Assembly: GCF_014863585.1 (NCBI RefSeq)
Contig: NZ_CP062253.1
Location: 4,897,001-4,961,000, forward strand
Reading direction: 5' to 3'
Length of the DNA stretch: 64,000 bases
Source: Pseudomonas gozinkensis
Lineage (GTDB): Bacteria > Pseudomonadota > Gammaproteobacteria > Pseudomonadales > Pseudomonadaceae
In this document: piece by piece, positions 24,026 through 32,656 of the stretch
Layout: each line of letters begins with the position of its first letter
How positions within the stretch are numbered: position 1 is the stretch's first letter
Position numbers and translations under genes: made by a program
The notes under the pieces: generated by a model
What the model was told of the DNA's origin: nothing
Seen by the model: only the letters and a program-made list of their open reading frames with translations
Databases searched by the model: none

Positions 24026-24576
24026 ACTGTCGAGTCCTGAATGACTGCGGGTTTGGGACCCCATGAATCCGGGCCGCCACCGTAGGTTGGAATGATGAGA
24101 ATGCCGTGAGTGGGCTGATACATCATGGCGAGTGAATAGCTGATCAGCTCCGCATCCGCCGGCTCACCGACGATGCCCAGATACCAGGCGGAAATGATGC
24201 TGGTGGCCGTCGCCCGCAGCGATGGATCCGGGTTCGGCTGCGCGAGATATTCATCGACATGCCTGTAACCCTGAGTGCTGATCAATTGCTTAAGCGCAAT
24301 TACATTGGTCGAAAAATTCGGTGCGCGCTTGTCCAGCGCAGCGTAATAACGACCGGCCAGAACCGGATTGACCGCACGGCTGACCAGAAACTGCGACAGC
24401 GCAATGAAATCGTCGCTGGAGACCTGGGCTGCCAGCACCGACTGCCAGGGCATCGCACTGCCGATCATCGCCGCCAGCCCCAGCGTCACGGAACCGCGCA
24501 ACAGATTGCGACGAGTGAGCCCGGTCGAGCTTTCGGTTTGAGTTGTTACGTGTTTGTGCGTCATTGAAGTGTCCAT
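24022..24576 (-). CDS. Sorbitol/fructose dehydrogenase-type small subunit with Tat signal
   Basis: This 184-residue protein has a twin-arginine signal (LTRRNLLRGSVTLGLAAMIG, about residues 20-39). It matches the FAD-SLDH small-subunit family (FLVSRAVNPVLAGRYYAAL, STQGYRHVDEYLAQ, SAWYLGIVG, SYSLAMMY, PTYGGGPDSWG). Such subunits carry the catalytic subunit through the Tat system and stabilise it. ATG 24576 has a strong AAGGAGG 8 nt upstream. It lies 3 nt after the cytochrome gene and overlaps the flavoprotein gene. Confidence 0.87.
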   Translation of the reverse strand: MDTSMTHKHVTTQTESSTGLTRRNLLRGSVTLGLAAMIGSAMPWQSVLAAQVSSDDFIALSQFLVSRAVNPVLAGRYYAALDKRAPNFSTNVIALKQLISTQGYRHVDEYLAQPNPDPSLRATATSIISAWYLGIVGEPADAELISYSLAMMYQPTHGILIIPTYGGGPDSWGPKPAVIQDSTV

Positions 24577-24579
24577 TGC

Positions 24580-25980
24580 TCAAGCCTCCTTGCGCCGACG
24601 TGCAATCAAGGCCCATGCGCCCAGGCCGATCAGCAAGCACGCGAGAATGATGACCGGGATCGTAAACTTCGCCATCACCGCCAATGGCGCCTGGGGTCCA
24701 CCGTTACGTACCTGTGCCACATCGGCGGCCGTGACAATGGTGTCGGCATTGCCGTAGCGCGACAGCACGTAGTTGCTGACGTCGGCAATCTGCTGGTCGT
24801 TCAGGCGGTCGGTGAACAGTGCGTCCGGGCCGAATGCCGGCATGTCGATGGCCACACCGTCGACTTCACGATGCACCCCGTACACGATGGCCGCGATCAG
24901 GTTGTCGCTGCGACTGGTGGCCGTGTTGTGAAACAGTGATGGATATTCCCGGGTGCCCTGACCGTCCGGCTGATGGCAATTGGCGCAAGTGCCACTGAAA
25001 ACATGCCAGCCCGGGTTGTCCCCCGGCTTGCCTCCGCGCAGCGTCAGCTCATCGACCGAAGCCTGACCGTACTCATGCCGGGCCTTGCTCTCCCCGGTCT
25101 TGATCGGCGTCGTCTGCAACAGATAGGCCGCGATGGCTTTGAGATCCACATCGCTCAGATGCTGCAGACTGTTTTCCACCGCCTCGGCCATCGGCCCCGC
25201 TGCCTGGGCCTTGCCCTCGACGTGACCGGTGCGCAGATACGCCACGATCTCATCGCTCGACCAGGCACCGATGCCGCTGACCTTGTCGGAAGTGATATTG
25301 GGGGCATACCAACTGCCCAGTGATCCGCCGGCCAACGGTTTTGCGCCGTCGGCCGCCATCAGGACATTGCGCGGCGTGTGGCAGGTATCGCAGTGAGCCA
25401 GGCCGTTGACCAGATAGTCGCCACGATTGACCTCGGCGGACTTGGCCGGATCCGGAGTGAAGCGTGTTTTGCTGTGGAACAGCGCGTTCCAGCCAATCAT
25501 CGATGCACGGATATTGAACGGGAAATCCAGCGCGGTTTTCTGGTTCTGCGTATCGACCGGCGTCACTTCATGCATGAAGTAGTCGTAGAGCGCAGCAATG
25601 TCACTGTCGGTGATTTTCGAATAAGAGGTGTAGGGCATTGCCGGGTACAGTCGAGTGCCGTCGGCCGCCACCCCGTCACGCACCGCGCGAGCGAATTGCT
25701 CTGAGGTGTAATCGCCGATACCCGCCGTTTTCGAAGGCGTGATGTTGGTCGAATAAATGGTGCCCATCGGTGAACTGAGCGGATAGCCGCCCGCAAAAGC
25801 CTTGCCGCCTGGCGCCGTGTGGCAAGCCACACAGTCAGCCGCTACCGCCAGACGCTTGCCCACCGACGCAGTGCTGTCGAGTGCCTCGCCATGTGCTGCC
25901 CCGGCCGTGGCGATCAACAGCGTAACCAATCCGGCAAAGGCGTACCCCCTGCGTTTCCCTTTATCAATGCGACGCGACAT
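24580..25980 (-). CDS. Triheme cytochrome c subunit of membrane dehydrogenase
   Basis: The 466-residue membrane cytochrome has a signal peptide (GYAFAGLVTLLIATAGAAHG), three heme c motifs (CVACH, CDTCH, CANCH) with distal Met candidates in YPAMPY and IDMPAFG, and a C-terminal anchor (FTIPVIILACLLIGLGAWALIARRRKEA). It passes electrons from the FAD subunit to ubiquinone or the oxidase chain. It is the first gene of the C-S-L operon; known gluconate and fructose dehydrogenase operons use the same three subunit types. Confidence 0.9.
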   Translation of the reverse strand: MSRRIDKGKRRGYAFAGLVTLLIATAGAAHGEALDSTASVGKRLAVAADCVACHTAPGGKAFAGGYPLSSPMGTIYSTNITPSKTAGIGDYTSEQFARAVRDGVAADGTRLYPAMPYTSYSKITDSDIAALYDYFMHEVTPVDTQNQKTALDFPFNIRASMIGWNALFHSKTRFTPDPAKSAEVNRGDYLVNGLAHCDTCHTPRNVLMAADGAKPLAGGSLGSWYAPNITSDKVSGIGAWSSDEIVAYLRTGHVEGKAQAAGPMAEAVENSLQHLSDVDLKAIAAYLLQTTPIKTGESKARHEYGQASVDELTLRGGKPGDNPGWHVFSGTCANCHQPDGQGTREYPSLFHNTATSRSDNLIAAIVYGVHREVDGVAIDMPAFGPDALFTDRLNDQQIADVSNYVLSRYGNADTIVTAADVAQVRNGGPQAPLAVMAKFTIPVIILACLLIGLGAWALIARRRKEA

Positions 25981-26073
25981 GAGTCCTACCCTAGGCTGCT
26001 TCGTTCTTTTTTTTCACGGTTCTGGAAATCACGAACACGGCATCCTCGCCATCTTGGAGCCAAGGACGAAGAG

Positions 26074-26107
26074 GTACGATGTCGTACGTATTTTTTGGAA
26101 TATTCCA
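26074..26107. promoter_or_regulatory. Two palindromes upstream of the dehydrogenase operon
   Basis: GTACGA-TG-TCGTAC (26074-26087) and the perfect TGGAATATTCCA (26096-26107) have centres 21 bp apart, two helical turns. They lie in the 366-nt AT-rich gap between the divergent cytochrome gene and the chemoreceptor, 94-127 nt from the former. They look like regulator sites; no regulator gene is adjacent. Confidence 0.4.
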
Positions 26108-26226
26108 CACAATGTAACACTTGGCAATAAATAGAAAAGGCCAAGTGCCATCTTTTGTATGTGTGTGCTGAGTGCTCTAAATCAGTAGTTACAAGGGATT
26201 CAATGCAGAATATATTTGGACAAGAA

Positions 26227-26249
26227 ACAACTGGTAACCCTCCAGTTGT
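26227..26249 (+). promoter_or_regulatory. Hairpin in the chemoreceptor 5' region
   Basis: ACAACTGG (26227-26234) pairs with CCAGTTGT (26242-26249) around a 7-nt loop, about 100 nt before the receptor ATG. The rest of 25981-26346 shows no gene. Confidence 0.35.
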
Positions 26250-26346
26250 GGACTCAGCAGCCGAAAGATGTACGACGACTATCCATTTTCCTACGAGCTG
26301 TGCTCGATATTGTCCCGCCCCCCAAACATGTCAGCAGGATGCCTTT

Positions 26347-27987
26347 ATGACTTGGTTGAATGACGCAAGACTCTCCACGAAATTGATCACGGCCTTTGCG
26401 GCGTGCGCCTTCATCACCTTGGGGGTAGGCCTGCTGGGCAGCCGAGGAGTGACCGAGCTCTCGACGAGCCTCAGATCGGTGTTTGGCAACAACCTCGTCG
26501 CCGTCGCCAACATCGCGCAGACCAAAATCAAGGCCGTCGGACAGACCCGCGACATGTATCGGCTTTACGTCGCCACTGCCGCCAACCTGCCACAGAGCAC
26601 CAAGGACGAATTCCTCGCCTCGATGAGCGCCAACCAGTTGGCAAGTGAAAAAGCCTTCGCCGAATACCGAAAAACCGAGCTTGCCGACGACGAACGTGCA
26701 GCCGGTGACCGAATGGAAAAAGCCTGGCCCGTTTACCAGGCGATCGTGCAAAGGTATCTGGCCCTGATGAAGGCTGGCGACCTGGAAAACGGCCGCGAAC
26801 TGCTGCTCGGCGACCTGCAGAAAACCTACCGCGTCGTCATGGACGAATTGACCATCATGTCCAATTCGAACGACCTGCAAGTCAGCGAAGCCGCAAAGCA
26901 ATCGGTTCTGACGGAGTCCTCCGCCAAGACGTCTCTGTATATCGGCATCGTGCTGGCCTTCATCACAGCAATTCTGCTGGGTCTGTTCATCAGCCGACTG
27001 ATCAGCCGCCCCATTTCCAAAGCCGTTGAAAGTGCCCGGAACATTGCCGGGGGCGACCTGACTCAGCACATCGTCAGCACCGGCCGCGACGAGGCCGGGC
27101 AGTTGCTAACAGCCCTGGCCGAGATGCAGGGCAGCCTGAAAAGCACTATCCAGCAGATCGCCAGCGCAGCAGACCAACTGGCTTCAGCTGCCGAAGAACT
27201 CACCGCCGTCACTGACAATGGAAGCCGTGGCCTGATACGTCAGAACGACGAGATCCAGCAGGCTGCAACCGCTGTCACGGAGATGACCTCCGCCGTGGAG
27301 GAAGTCGCGCGCAACGCCGTATCCACTTCTGAGGCCTCCCAAGCCACCAGCCGGGAAGCCGGCAATGGACGCGATCAAGCGCGAAGCGCCGTCGCCGCGA
27401 TCAACCATGCAACCACGGAAATCGCCACCTCCACCACGATGGTCAAAGACCTGGCGGAGAAAGTTCGAGACATCGGCAAGGTCCTGGACGTGATCAGGGG
27501 AATTGCAGAGCAAACCAATCTGCTGGCACTTAACGCAGCCATCGAAGCCGCACGTGCGGGTGAGCAGGGTCGAGGTTTTGCTGTGGTCGCCGACGAGGTA
27601 CGAGCCCTGGCGGCAAGAACCCAAGCTTCGACGGGGGAAATCGAAGGCATGATCAACGATGTGCGCAACAGTGCAGACGAAGCCGTTGGCGCCATGGGGA
27701 AAAGCCAGGCGCTGGTCAGCGAAACCCAGTCACTGGCACAAGCGACCGGCCAGGCACTGGAACTGATCGCCGACGGCATCTCGCAGATCAATGATCGCAA
27801 CCTCGTCATCGCCACAGCCTCGGAAGAACAGGCACATGTTGCTCGCGAAGTGGATCGCAATCTGGTCAACATCCAGGATCTGTCCACCCAAACGGCGGCA
27901 GGTGCGCATCAGACCAGCGCCTCGACCCAGGAATTGTCCAACCTGGCGGCGTCGTTCAACACGATGGTCAGTCGCTTCCGCCTGTAA
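26347..27987 (+). CDS. Methyl-accepting chemotaxis protein
   Basis: The 546-residue receptor has TM1 ([18 protein letters not shown]), a periplasmic four-helix-bundle ligand domain (about 35-195), TM2 ([18 protein letters not shown]), HAMP ([20 protein letters not shown]) and a signalling domain whose hairpin tip is [37 protein letters not shown] 26347 ([17 protein letters not shown]) is preferred over upstream starts that add a Cys-rich, non-family stretch. It lacks a C-terminal CheR-binding pentapeptide. Ligand unknown; it is divergent from the sugar-dehydrogenase operon. Confidence 0.92.
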   Translation: MTWLNDARLSTKLITAFAACAFITLGVGLLGSRGVTELSTSLRSVFGNNLVAVANIAQTKIKAVGQTRDMYRLYVATAANLPQSTKDEFLASMSANQLASEKAFAEYRKTELADDERAAGDRMEKAWPVYQAIVQRYLALMKAGDLENGRELLLGDLQKTYRVVMDELTIMSNSNDLQVSEAAKQSVLTESSAKTSLYIGIVLAFITAILLGLFISRLISRPISKAVESARNIAGGDLTQHIVSTGRDEAGQLLTALAEMQGSLKSTIQQIASAADQLASAAEELTAVTDNGSRGLIRQNDEIQQAATAVTEMTSAVEEVARNAVSTSEASQATSREAGNGRDQARSAVAAINHATTEIATSTTMVKDLAEKVRDIGKVLDVIRGIAEQTNLLALNAAIEAARAGEQGRGFAVVADEVRALAARTQASTGEIEGMINDVRNSADEAVGAMGKSQALVSETQSLAQATGQALELIADGISQINDRNLVIATASEEQAHVAREVDRNLVNIQDLSTQTAAGAHQTSASTQELSNLAASFNTMVSRFRL

Positions 27988-28000
27988 ATCCGATCGCAAT

Positions 28001-28037
28001 AAAAAGCCCCACCAGATTGCTCTGCGTGGGGCTTTTT
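28001..28037 (+). terminator. Terminator of the chemoreceptor gene
   Basis: AAAAAGCCCCA (28001-28011) pairs with TGGGGCTTTTT (28027-28037), an 11-bp stem ending in a U-run. The loop resembles that of the terminator at 22332-22372. Confidence 0.88.
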
Positions 28038-28043
28038 CATAGA

Positions 28044-28120
28044 TGGTGTCCCAGGGCAGGTTCGAACTGCCAACCTTCCCCTTAGGAGGGGGATGCTCTA
28101 TCCAATTGAGCTACTGGGAC
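28044..28120 (-). tRNA. tRNA-Arg (anticodon CCU)
   Basis: A complete 77-nt cloverleaf with encoded CCA. The acceptor GTCCCAG pairs with CTGGGAC, the D-arm is AGCTCAATTGGATAGAGC, and the anticodon loop is CTCCTAA with anticodon CCT. The T-arm is GGCAG-TTCGAAC-CTGCC. It reads AGG, a rare arginine codon in this GC-rich genome. Confidence 0.95.
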
Positions 28121-28404
28121 ACAGGACTGTCGGTGCGACAGACGGCGTGCATGTTAACGGCCGGGCCCTGATTTGTCATGTCGTCCGCAGGGCTTTTTAA
28201 GTGTAGGCAGGCGCCCCGCAAGGGTGACGGACGTTTTACCGTGCAATTTGCATCACCGCAAAAAGCCATCATTGCAGATTGCAATGCGCCCCGCTCGAAA
28301 AACCCTGTTAAATGCTTGTTTTTAAAGGACTTAACAGCAGTTAGACTATTGGCACGACGGCTGCTTTATCGGTTCTTATACAAGAACAATCGGAGACTCG
28401 TCTC

Positions 28405-28632
28405 ATGAGCAGCGCCCTGGTGTTCGCAAATGCAATCGCACTGGCCGTCCTGGTGGGCTTTCACTTTGTCCCTGAGGATAACGAAAAAGTGGCCGGGCGC
28501 ATGCCACATTACCTGCAAGTGCAGAAGGCGCCGCAATGGGCGGTGTTGAGCGATCAGGACTTCGCCCCGAAAGCGGTCAGCGAGCCTGAACAGGCGTTGC
28601 CAGCGAATTCGACTGAACGTCTGGTTTTTTGA
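28405..28632 (+). CDS. Small hypothetical protein with N-terminal membrane helix
   Basis: A 75-residue protein with one hydrophobic segment near the N-terminus (ALVFANAIALAVLVGFHFV, about 4-22) and a soluble tail. It has GGAG about 10 nt before ATG 28405. The next small gene starts 20 nt after its stop, so they are probably co-transcribed. I do not recognise a named family; such short proteins are common in Pseudomonas. Confidence 0.65.
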   Translation: MSSALVFANAIALAVLVGFHFVPEDNEKVAGRMPHYLQVQKAPQWAVLSDQDFAPKAVSEPEQALPANSTERLVF

Positions 28633-28652
28633 AATATCTTCAGGAGTACAGC

Positions 28653-28832
28653 ATGTCCAAGTCAGCTGCAGGATTTCTTATCCTCGCCTTATTGAGTGGC
28701 CTCGGACATTTTTCACTGTTCGAGGAAACCGAAATATCCCTGCCCCTGATCGGTTGCGGCGTTTTTTCGGCGTTGTTCGTTTTGGCGCTGGTGGCCGGGC
28801 GCAAGATCAAGTTTGATCCGGTATTGCGCTGA
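28653..28832 (+). CDS. Small membrane protein, unknown function
   Basis: A 59-residue protein with two predicted membrane helices (AGFLILALLSGLGHFSLF and LIGCGVFSALFVLALVAG) and a basic tail. ATG 28653 has AGGAG 6 nt upstream; an upstream in-frame start at 28629 is less likely. Its last 26 nt overlap the 3' end of the convergent phnN gene. No function can be assigned. Confidence 0.68.
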   Translation: MSKSAAGFLILALLSGLGHFSLFEETEISLPLIGCGVFSALFVLALVAGRKIKFDPVLR

Positions 28833-29376
28833 ACCTGACCAGCTCCAGCAAATGATGGACCGCGTCGGCCAGGTCGCCCGAATTGTCGATCAGATGCACA
28901 GGGCTGTCAGTTGAACGCCTGTCCTTGAACAGCGTATTGCGGGCCAGCCTCGCATCGATCTGCTCAAGCGTCTCTCGACCGCGCCGGAGCAGGCGCTCAC
29001 GCAAGACATCATCCCGAACCGTCAGCAGCACCGGCAACAGCACCGGGTAGCGTTCCAGCGCTTGCCGAAGGTTCGCCCGAGAGCCATTCACCAGGACGTG
29101 CTTACCGGCTTTCAACCATTGATCCATTTCTACCGGAATTCCATAGGCCAGACCGTTGGCCTCCCACGCCAGCGAAAACTCGCCGGCGCGCTGACGTTGC
29201 TCGAACTCCTGGGGCGTCACGCCGATCGCATCCTCGCCCACGGATTCGGCCGAGCGGGTGATCACTCGCCTGATGATTTCGCAGTTCAACGCTCGTAAGG
29301 GTTCACGCGCAGCCTCGATCAGACTGTCCTTGCCGGAGCCGGAGGGTCCCATAAGGTAAATCAGCCTGCCATCCAT
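28807..29376 (-). CDS. phnN: Ribose 1,5-bisphosphate phosphokinase PhnN
   Basis: The 189-residue guanylate-kinase-like enzyme phosphorylates ribose 1,5-bisphosphate to PRPP in the carbon-phosphorus lyase route. The Walker A motif GPSGSGKDS is at about 10-18, followed by RRVITRS and later VLVNGSRANLRQAL. ATG 29376 (MDGRLIYLMG) fits the family length; the frame extends to 29478. The rest of the phn cluster is not adjacent, so here it may provide an NAD-independent PRPP route or be the displaced end of a cluster outside the window. Confidence 0.82.
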   Translation of the reverse strand: MDGRLIYLMGPSGSGKDSLIEAAREPLRALNCEIIRRVITRSAESVGEDAIGVTPQEFEQRQRAGEFSLAWEANGLAYGIPVEMDQWLKAGKHVLVNGSRANLRQALERYPVLLPVLLTVRDDVLRERLLRRGRETLEQIDARLARNTLFKDRRSTDSPVHLIDNSGDLADAVHHLLELVRFSAIPDQT

Positions 29377-29497
29377 CCTGAAAACGCCCTCCGGCGGGCA
29401 TTTGCCCCTAGTAAATCGGCCATTTGCCACTATCCTGTACAAGGTAAGGAACAACGATTCAACCCGCATAGCATGCACGTTCTGACGCCTTCGGGCA

Positions 29498-29653
29498 TCA
29501 GTTGACGTGCTTCAGGACGCGGTCAGCGATACGGACCGATGCTTTCTTTTCAAACCAGTCCGCATTTCTGATAATTGGTGCTGGCATTACGCCTTTACCC
29601 GGATCAATATTTGTCACAGAATTGACGCCAATGATCTGGCAATTTTGAGGCAT
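29498..29653 (-). CDS. Possible 51-residue orphan ORF or gene remnant
   Basis: ATG 29653 has AGAGG about 9 nt upstream and encodes 51 residues (MPQNCQIIGVNSVTNIDPGK ... RIADRVLKHVN). The local G+C looks lower than in flanking genes. It could be a small real gene or the 3' remnant of a larger acquired one. I do not recognise a family. Confidence 0.3.
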   Translation of the reverse strand: MPQNCQIIGVNSVTNIDPGKGVMPAPIIRNADWFEKKASVRIADRVLKHVN

Positions 29654-29765
29654 GATGCGCGCCTCTGAACAATTCAGGTTGAACCATTTGGCGCGGATGC
29701 TTGTCCTACCACACATCCTGCGGCCAATCCCGAGAACCGCTCCCCTGAACTAACCGGTTAAATAT

Positions 29766-30092
29766 ATGCGCCCATTGAAACAGGCAATTTATTCCAGCCG
29801 TACGGCTGACAAGTTCGTCGTACGTCTGCCAGACGGAATGCGTGAACGCATTGCCGAGGTGGCTCGCAATCATCATCGCAGCATGAACTCCGAGATCATT
29901 GCGCGCCTTGAGCAGAGTCTTATTCAGGAAGGTGCACTGGGCGAAGAGCTGAGCATGCGCCTGGACAGTCCGGAGCTGTCACTGCACGAGCGCGAGCTGC
30001 TGCAACGCTTCCGCCAACTCTCCCATCGCCAGCAGAACGCGCTGGTTTCTCTGATCGCCCACGACGCCGAAATGGCCGCAGACGCATCCTGA
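29766..30092 (+). CDS. amrZ: Ribbon-helix-helix regulator AmrZ
   Basis: The 108-residue protein matches P. aeruginosa AmrZ ([50 protein letters not shown]). Residues about 14-20 (DKFVVRL) are the DNA-contacting beta-ribbon and the next helices form the Arc-type dimer. The C-terminal part ([36 protein letters not shown]) is the tetramerisation region. AmrZ controls alginate, c-di-GMP enzymes and flagella through fleQ. It is monocistronic with its own terminator. Confidence 0.94.
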   Translation: MRPLKQAIYSSRTADKFVVRLPDGMRERIAEVARNHHRSMNSEIIARLEQSLIQEGALGEELSMRLDSPELSLHERELLQRFRQLSHRQQNALVSLIAHDAEMAADAS

Positions 30093-30110
30093 GTCAAACC
30101 GAACATCTCA

Positions 30111-30138
30111 AGCCAGCATGAATGCTGGCTTTTTTTTG
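30111..30138 (+). terminator. Terminator of amrZ
   Basis: AGCCAGCA (30111-30118) and TGCTGGCT (30123-30130) form a stem with a TGAA loop followed by TTTTTT. Confidence 0.9.
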
Positions 30139-30163
30139 CCTGCAATTCGGGCTTTTCATGGGC

Positions 30164-30190
30164 GAAAAAAAGCCCGCCAATCGGCGGGCT
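30164..30190 (-). terminator. Terminator of mgtE
   Basis: Minus-strand AGCCCGCC (30183-30190) pairs with GGCGGGCT (30171-30178) across a 4-nt loop and is followed by seven U. It lies 17 nt past the mgtE stop. Confidence 0.9.
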
Positions 30191-30206
30191 GTTTCAATGC
30201 TATCGA

Positions 30207-31649
30207 TCAGAGCAGGAAGATCGTCGCCAATCCCAGGAAGATGAAGAAGCCGCCACTGTCGGTCATGGCGGTGATCATCACGCTGGCGCCCATCGCCGGA
30301 TCGCGGCCCATCTTCGCCAGGGTCATCGGGATCAACACCCCCATCAACGCTGCCAGCAGCAGATTCAACGTCATGGCGGCGGTCATCACTACGCCCAACG
30401 ACCAGCTGCCGTAGAGCAAGTAAGCCACCACGCCGATCACCCCACCCCAGACCAGGCCATTGATCAACGCCACGGCCAGCTCTTTGCGCATCAGGCGCGA
30501 GGTGTTGCCGGTGCTGACCTGGTCGAGGGCCATCGCGCGCACGATCATGGTGATCGTCTGGTTGCCGGAGTTACCGCCAATGCCCGCCACAATCGGCATC
30601 AGAGCCGCCAATGCCACCAACTTTTCGATCGAACCTTCGAACAGGCCGATCACCCGCGACGCGACGAATGCCGTGATCAGGTTGATCGCCAGCCACGCCC
30701 AACGGTTGCGCAGGGATTTCCAGACCGAAGCGAAAATGTCTTCCTCTTCACGCAGACCCGCCATGTTGAGGACTTCGCTTTCGCTCTCCTCACGAATCAG
30801 GTCGACCATTTCGTCGATGGTCAGACGGCCGATCAGCTTGCCGTTCTTGTCGACCACCGGGGCCGAGATCAAGTCGTAACGTTCGAACGCCTGAGCGGCG
30901 TCATAGGCGTCTTCGTCCGGGTGAAAACTCACCGGGTCACTCGCCATGACTTCGGAAACCTGTTTCTCCGGATCATTGACCAGCAAACGCTTGATCGGCA
31001 GCACGCCCTTGAGCACGCCGTCGTAGTCGACCACAAACAGTTTGTCGGTATGGCCCGGCAGCTCTTTCAAACGCCGCAGGTAACGCAGAACCACTTCAAG
31101 ACTGACATCCTCGCGGATGGTCACCATCTCGAAGTCCATCAGCGCACCGACCTGCTCCTCGTCGTAGGAGAGGGCTGAACGCACACGTTCGCGTTGCTGC
31201 TGGTCCAGAGTCTCCATCAGCTCATGGACGACGTCTCGCGGCAGCTCGGAGGCCAGGTCAGCAAGCTCGTCGGCATCCATGTCCTTGGCCGCAGCCAGGA
31301 GCTCGTGATCGTCCATGTCGGCGATCAGCGTTTCACGGACAGAATCGGATACTTCGAGAAGAATGTCGCCGTCGCGATCAGCCTTGACCAGTTGCCAGAG
31401 CGTCAGACGATCGTCCAGCGGCAGGGCTTCAAGAATATAGGCGACGTCGGCGGAGTGCAGATCGTCGAGTTTGCGTTGCAGCTCGACGAGGTTTTGCCGG
31501 TGGACCAGGTTCTCGACCCGATCATGATGCGGGCCTTCCTGGCGATGAGTCAGGTCTTCGACGACCCGCTGGCGCTGCAGCAGCTCGACGACCTGAGCCA
31601 GGCGATCCTGCAGGCTTTCCTGTGTTTTCTTTACTTCGATTTCGGACAT
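30207..31649 (-). CDS. mgtE: Magnesium transporter MgtE
   Basis: The 480-residue Mg2+ channel/transporter has a cytosolic N-domain (superhelical repeats such as HSADVAYILEALPLDDRLTLW and LADLASELPRDVVHELMETL), two CBS domains (about 140-255, with VMASDPVSFHPDEDAYDAAQAFERYDLISAPVVD), a plug helix, and five TM helices at the C-terminus. The TM region contains PIVAGIGGNSGNQTITMIVRAMALDQV, the pore signature. ATG 31649 gives the standard start MSEIEVKKTQESLQ. It is monocistronic. Confidence 0.93.
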   Translation of the reverse strand: MSEIEVKKTQESLQDRLAQVVELLQRQRVVEDLTHRQEGPHHDRVENLVHRQNLVELQRKLDDLHSADVAYILEALPLDDRLTLWQLVKADRDGDILLEVSDSVRETLIADMDDHELLAAAKDMDADELADLASELPRDVVHELMETLDQQQRERVRSALSYDEEQVGALMDFEMVTIREDVSLEVVLRYLRRLKELPGHTDKLFVVDYDGVLKGVLPIKRLLVNDPEKQVSEVMASDPVSFHPDEDAYDAAQAFERYDLISAPVVDKNGKLIGRLTIDEMVDLIREESESEVLNMAGLREEEDIFASVWKSLRNRWAWLAINLITAFVASRVIGLFEGSIEKLVALAALMPIVAGIGGNSGNQTITMIVRAMALDQVSTGNTSRLMRKELAVALINGLVWGGVIGVVAYLLYGSWSLGVVMTAAMTLNLLLAALMGVLIPMTLAKMGRDPAMGASVMITAMTDSGGFFIFLGLATIFLL

Positions 31650-31969
31650 AGGCGAACTCCACTCCCAGCAGCGGGGCACGCCGGAAGGATCAATCAGTCA
31701 ATTCATGATTGGTGAAACGGGCTACTGAGTAACTACTGGGTAAGTCCATGGAGGTTTTCCATAAGCCCCGGCGGGGCTGACGGGCGCAATGATACACCGC
31801 CTGACGGTTTTAAACGTTAAAAAATCGCGGCTGAAACAAGCGCTTGCGAGACAAAGCTGAGCGCTGTCCTGATCCTTCACACTGCGACGACTCATCCTGA
31901 AAAGAAAACACACCGGCGGTGAAAAAACTGCCAGCTAGGCTTGATGAGAATCGTCATGGAGGACGCCGA
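31650..31969. other. 320-nt intergenic region between mgtE and the small envelope protein gene
   Basis: No gene seen. It contains the palindrome AGCCCCGGCGGGGCT (31764-31778) about 115-130 nt upstream of mgtE, an inverted repeat TTTTAA/TTAAAA near 31807, and the palindrome CAAGCGCTTG near 31839. No M-box-like Mg2+ riboswitch was recognised. Confidence 0.4.
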
Positions 31970-32488
31970 ATGCCATCGAAAACATCCCGATTCATGTTGA
32001 CCACCCTGCTCTGCCTGCCCACCCTCGGGAGCGCAACCACGCTTCATCGCTGCGAAGCATCTAACGGTAGCGTCACGTTCACGACATTGAGCTGCGCGAA
32101 TGATGAGCACCTTTCACTGCAGGAAGTTCGCCCCTACTCGCCTGGCTCAACCGTCGCACTGATACCCGAAGCCCGGCACGAAGAAGTATCCGGTATGAAT
32201 ATCAGAAAACGAGAAATGGCTGTCGTCGGGCGCACCCAGGACAAATGCGGAGACTTGATCGACGCACGACAGAAACGCGAGGCGATCATCAATCAACGAA
32301 TCATCGCCGGCATGAGCCAACAGGACGTTGAAAGCGCCTTGGGCAAACCCGACAAGGTAAGCATCCGTAATTCGGCAACGAGTTATCGTTACGACCTCAA
32401 GCGAGGCCGTAGTGCTCAAATCGATTTTGATGAGAAAGGATGTGTGACGGGAAAAGCCAAATCCCGGACAGCAAAAAGCCCGCGTTAA
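31970..32488 (+). CDS. Secreted DUF4124-like protein with SmpA-like C-terminal part
   Basis: A 172-residue protein with a signal peptide (SRFMLTTLLCLPTLGSAT). An N-terminal motif (LHRCEASNGSVTFTTLSCAN) resembles DUF4124, and a C-terminal part (IIAGMSQQDVESALGKPDKVSI...YRYDLKRGRSAQIDFDEKGCVTG) is like SmpA/BamE-type envelope domains. ATG 31970 has GGAGG 7 nt upstream. The gene's stop codon lies inside the loop of its own terminator. It is probably periplasmic; its function is not known. Confidence 0.75.
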   Translation: MPSKTSRFMLTTLLCLPTLGSATTLHRCEASNGSVTFTTLSCANDEHLSLQEVRPYSPGSTVALIPEARHEEVSGMNIRKREMAVVGRTQDKCGDLIDARQKREAIINQRIIAGMSQQDVESALGKPDKVSIRNSATSYRYDLKRGRSAQIDFDEKGCVTGKAKSRTAKSPR

Positions 32489-32500
32489 ACGCGGGCTTTT
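32474..32500 (+). terminator. Terminator overlapping the end of the DUF4124-like gene
   Basis: AAAAGCCCGCG (32474-32484) and CGCGGGCTTTT (32490-32500) form an 11-bp stem around TTAAA. The TAA stop (32486-32488) is in the loop. The symmetric A/T flanks make it usable on both strands, including for the tRNA operon on the minus strand. Confidence 0.88.
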
Positions 32501-32507
32501 CGGTATA

Positions 32508-32584
32508 TGGTGCACTCGACAGGATTCGAACCTGTGACCGCTCGGTTCGTAGCCGAGTACTCTATCCAGCTGAGCTACGAGTGC
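32508..32584 (-). tRNA. tRNA-Arg (anticodon ACG), copy 3 of 3 in transcription order
   Basis: A 77-nt cloverleaf with encoded CCA. The acceptor GCACTCG pairs with CGAGTGC, the anticodon loop is CTACGAA (ACG, read as ICG for CGN codons), and the T-loop is TTCGAAT. Identical in sequence to the two copies upstream. Confidence 0.96.
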
Positions 32585-32656
32585 AATTTGTGTTTTTAGA
32601 CCAGACCACAACTGGCTGTAACCAAGTCATCTGCATTGCTGCAACTGACTCTTAAA

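Noticed and set aside
26155..26346. Extended N-terminus of the chemoreceptor
   Set aside because: Adds a Cys-rich stretch not seen in receptors; ATG 26347 begins the normal membrane helix.
31650..31969. Mg2+ riboswitch upstream of mgtE
   Set aside because: Only short palindromes are present; none of the conserved M-box blocks could be found.
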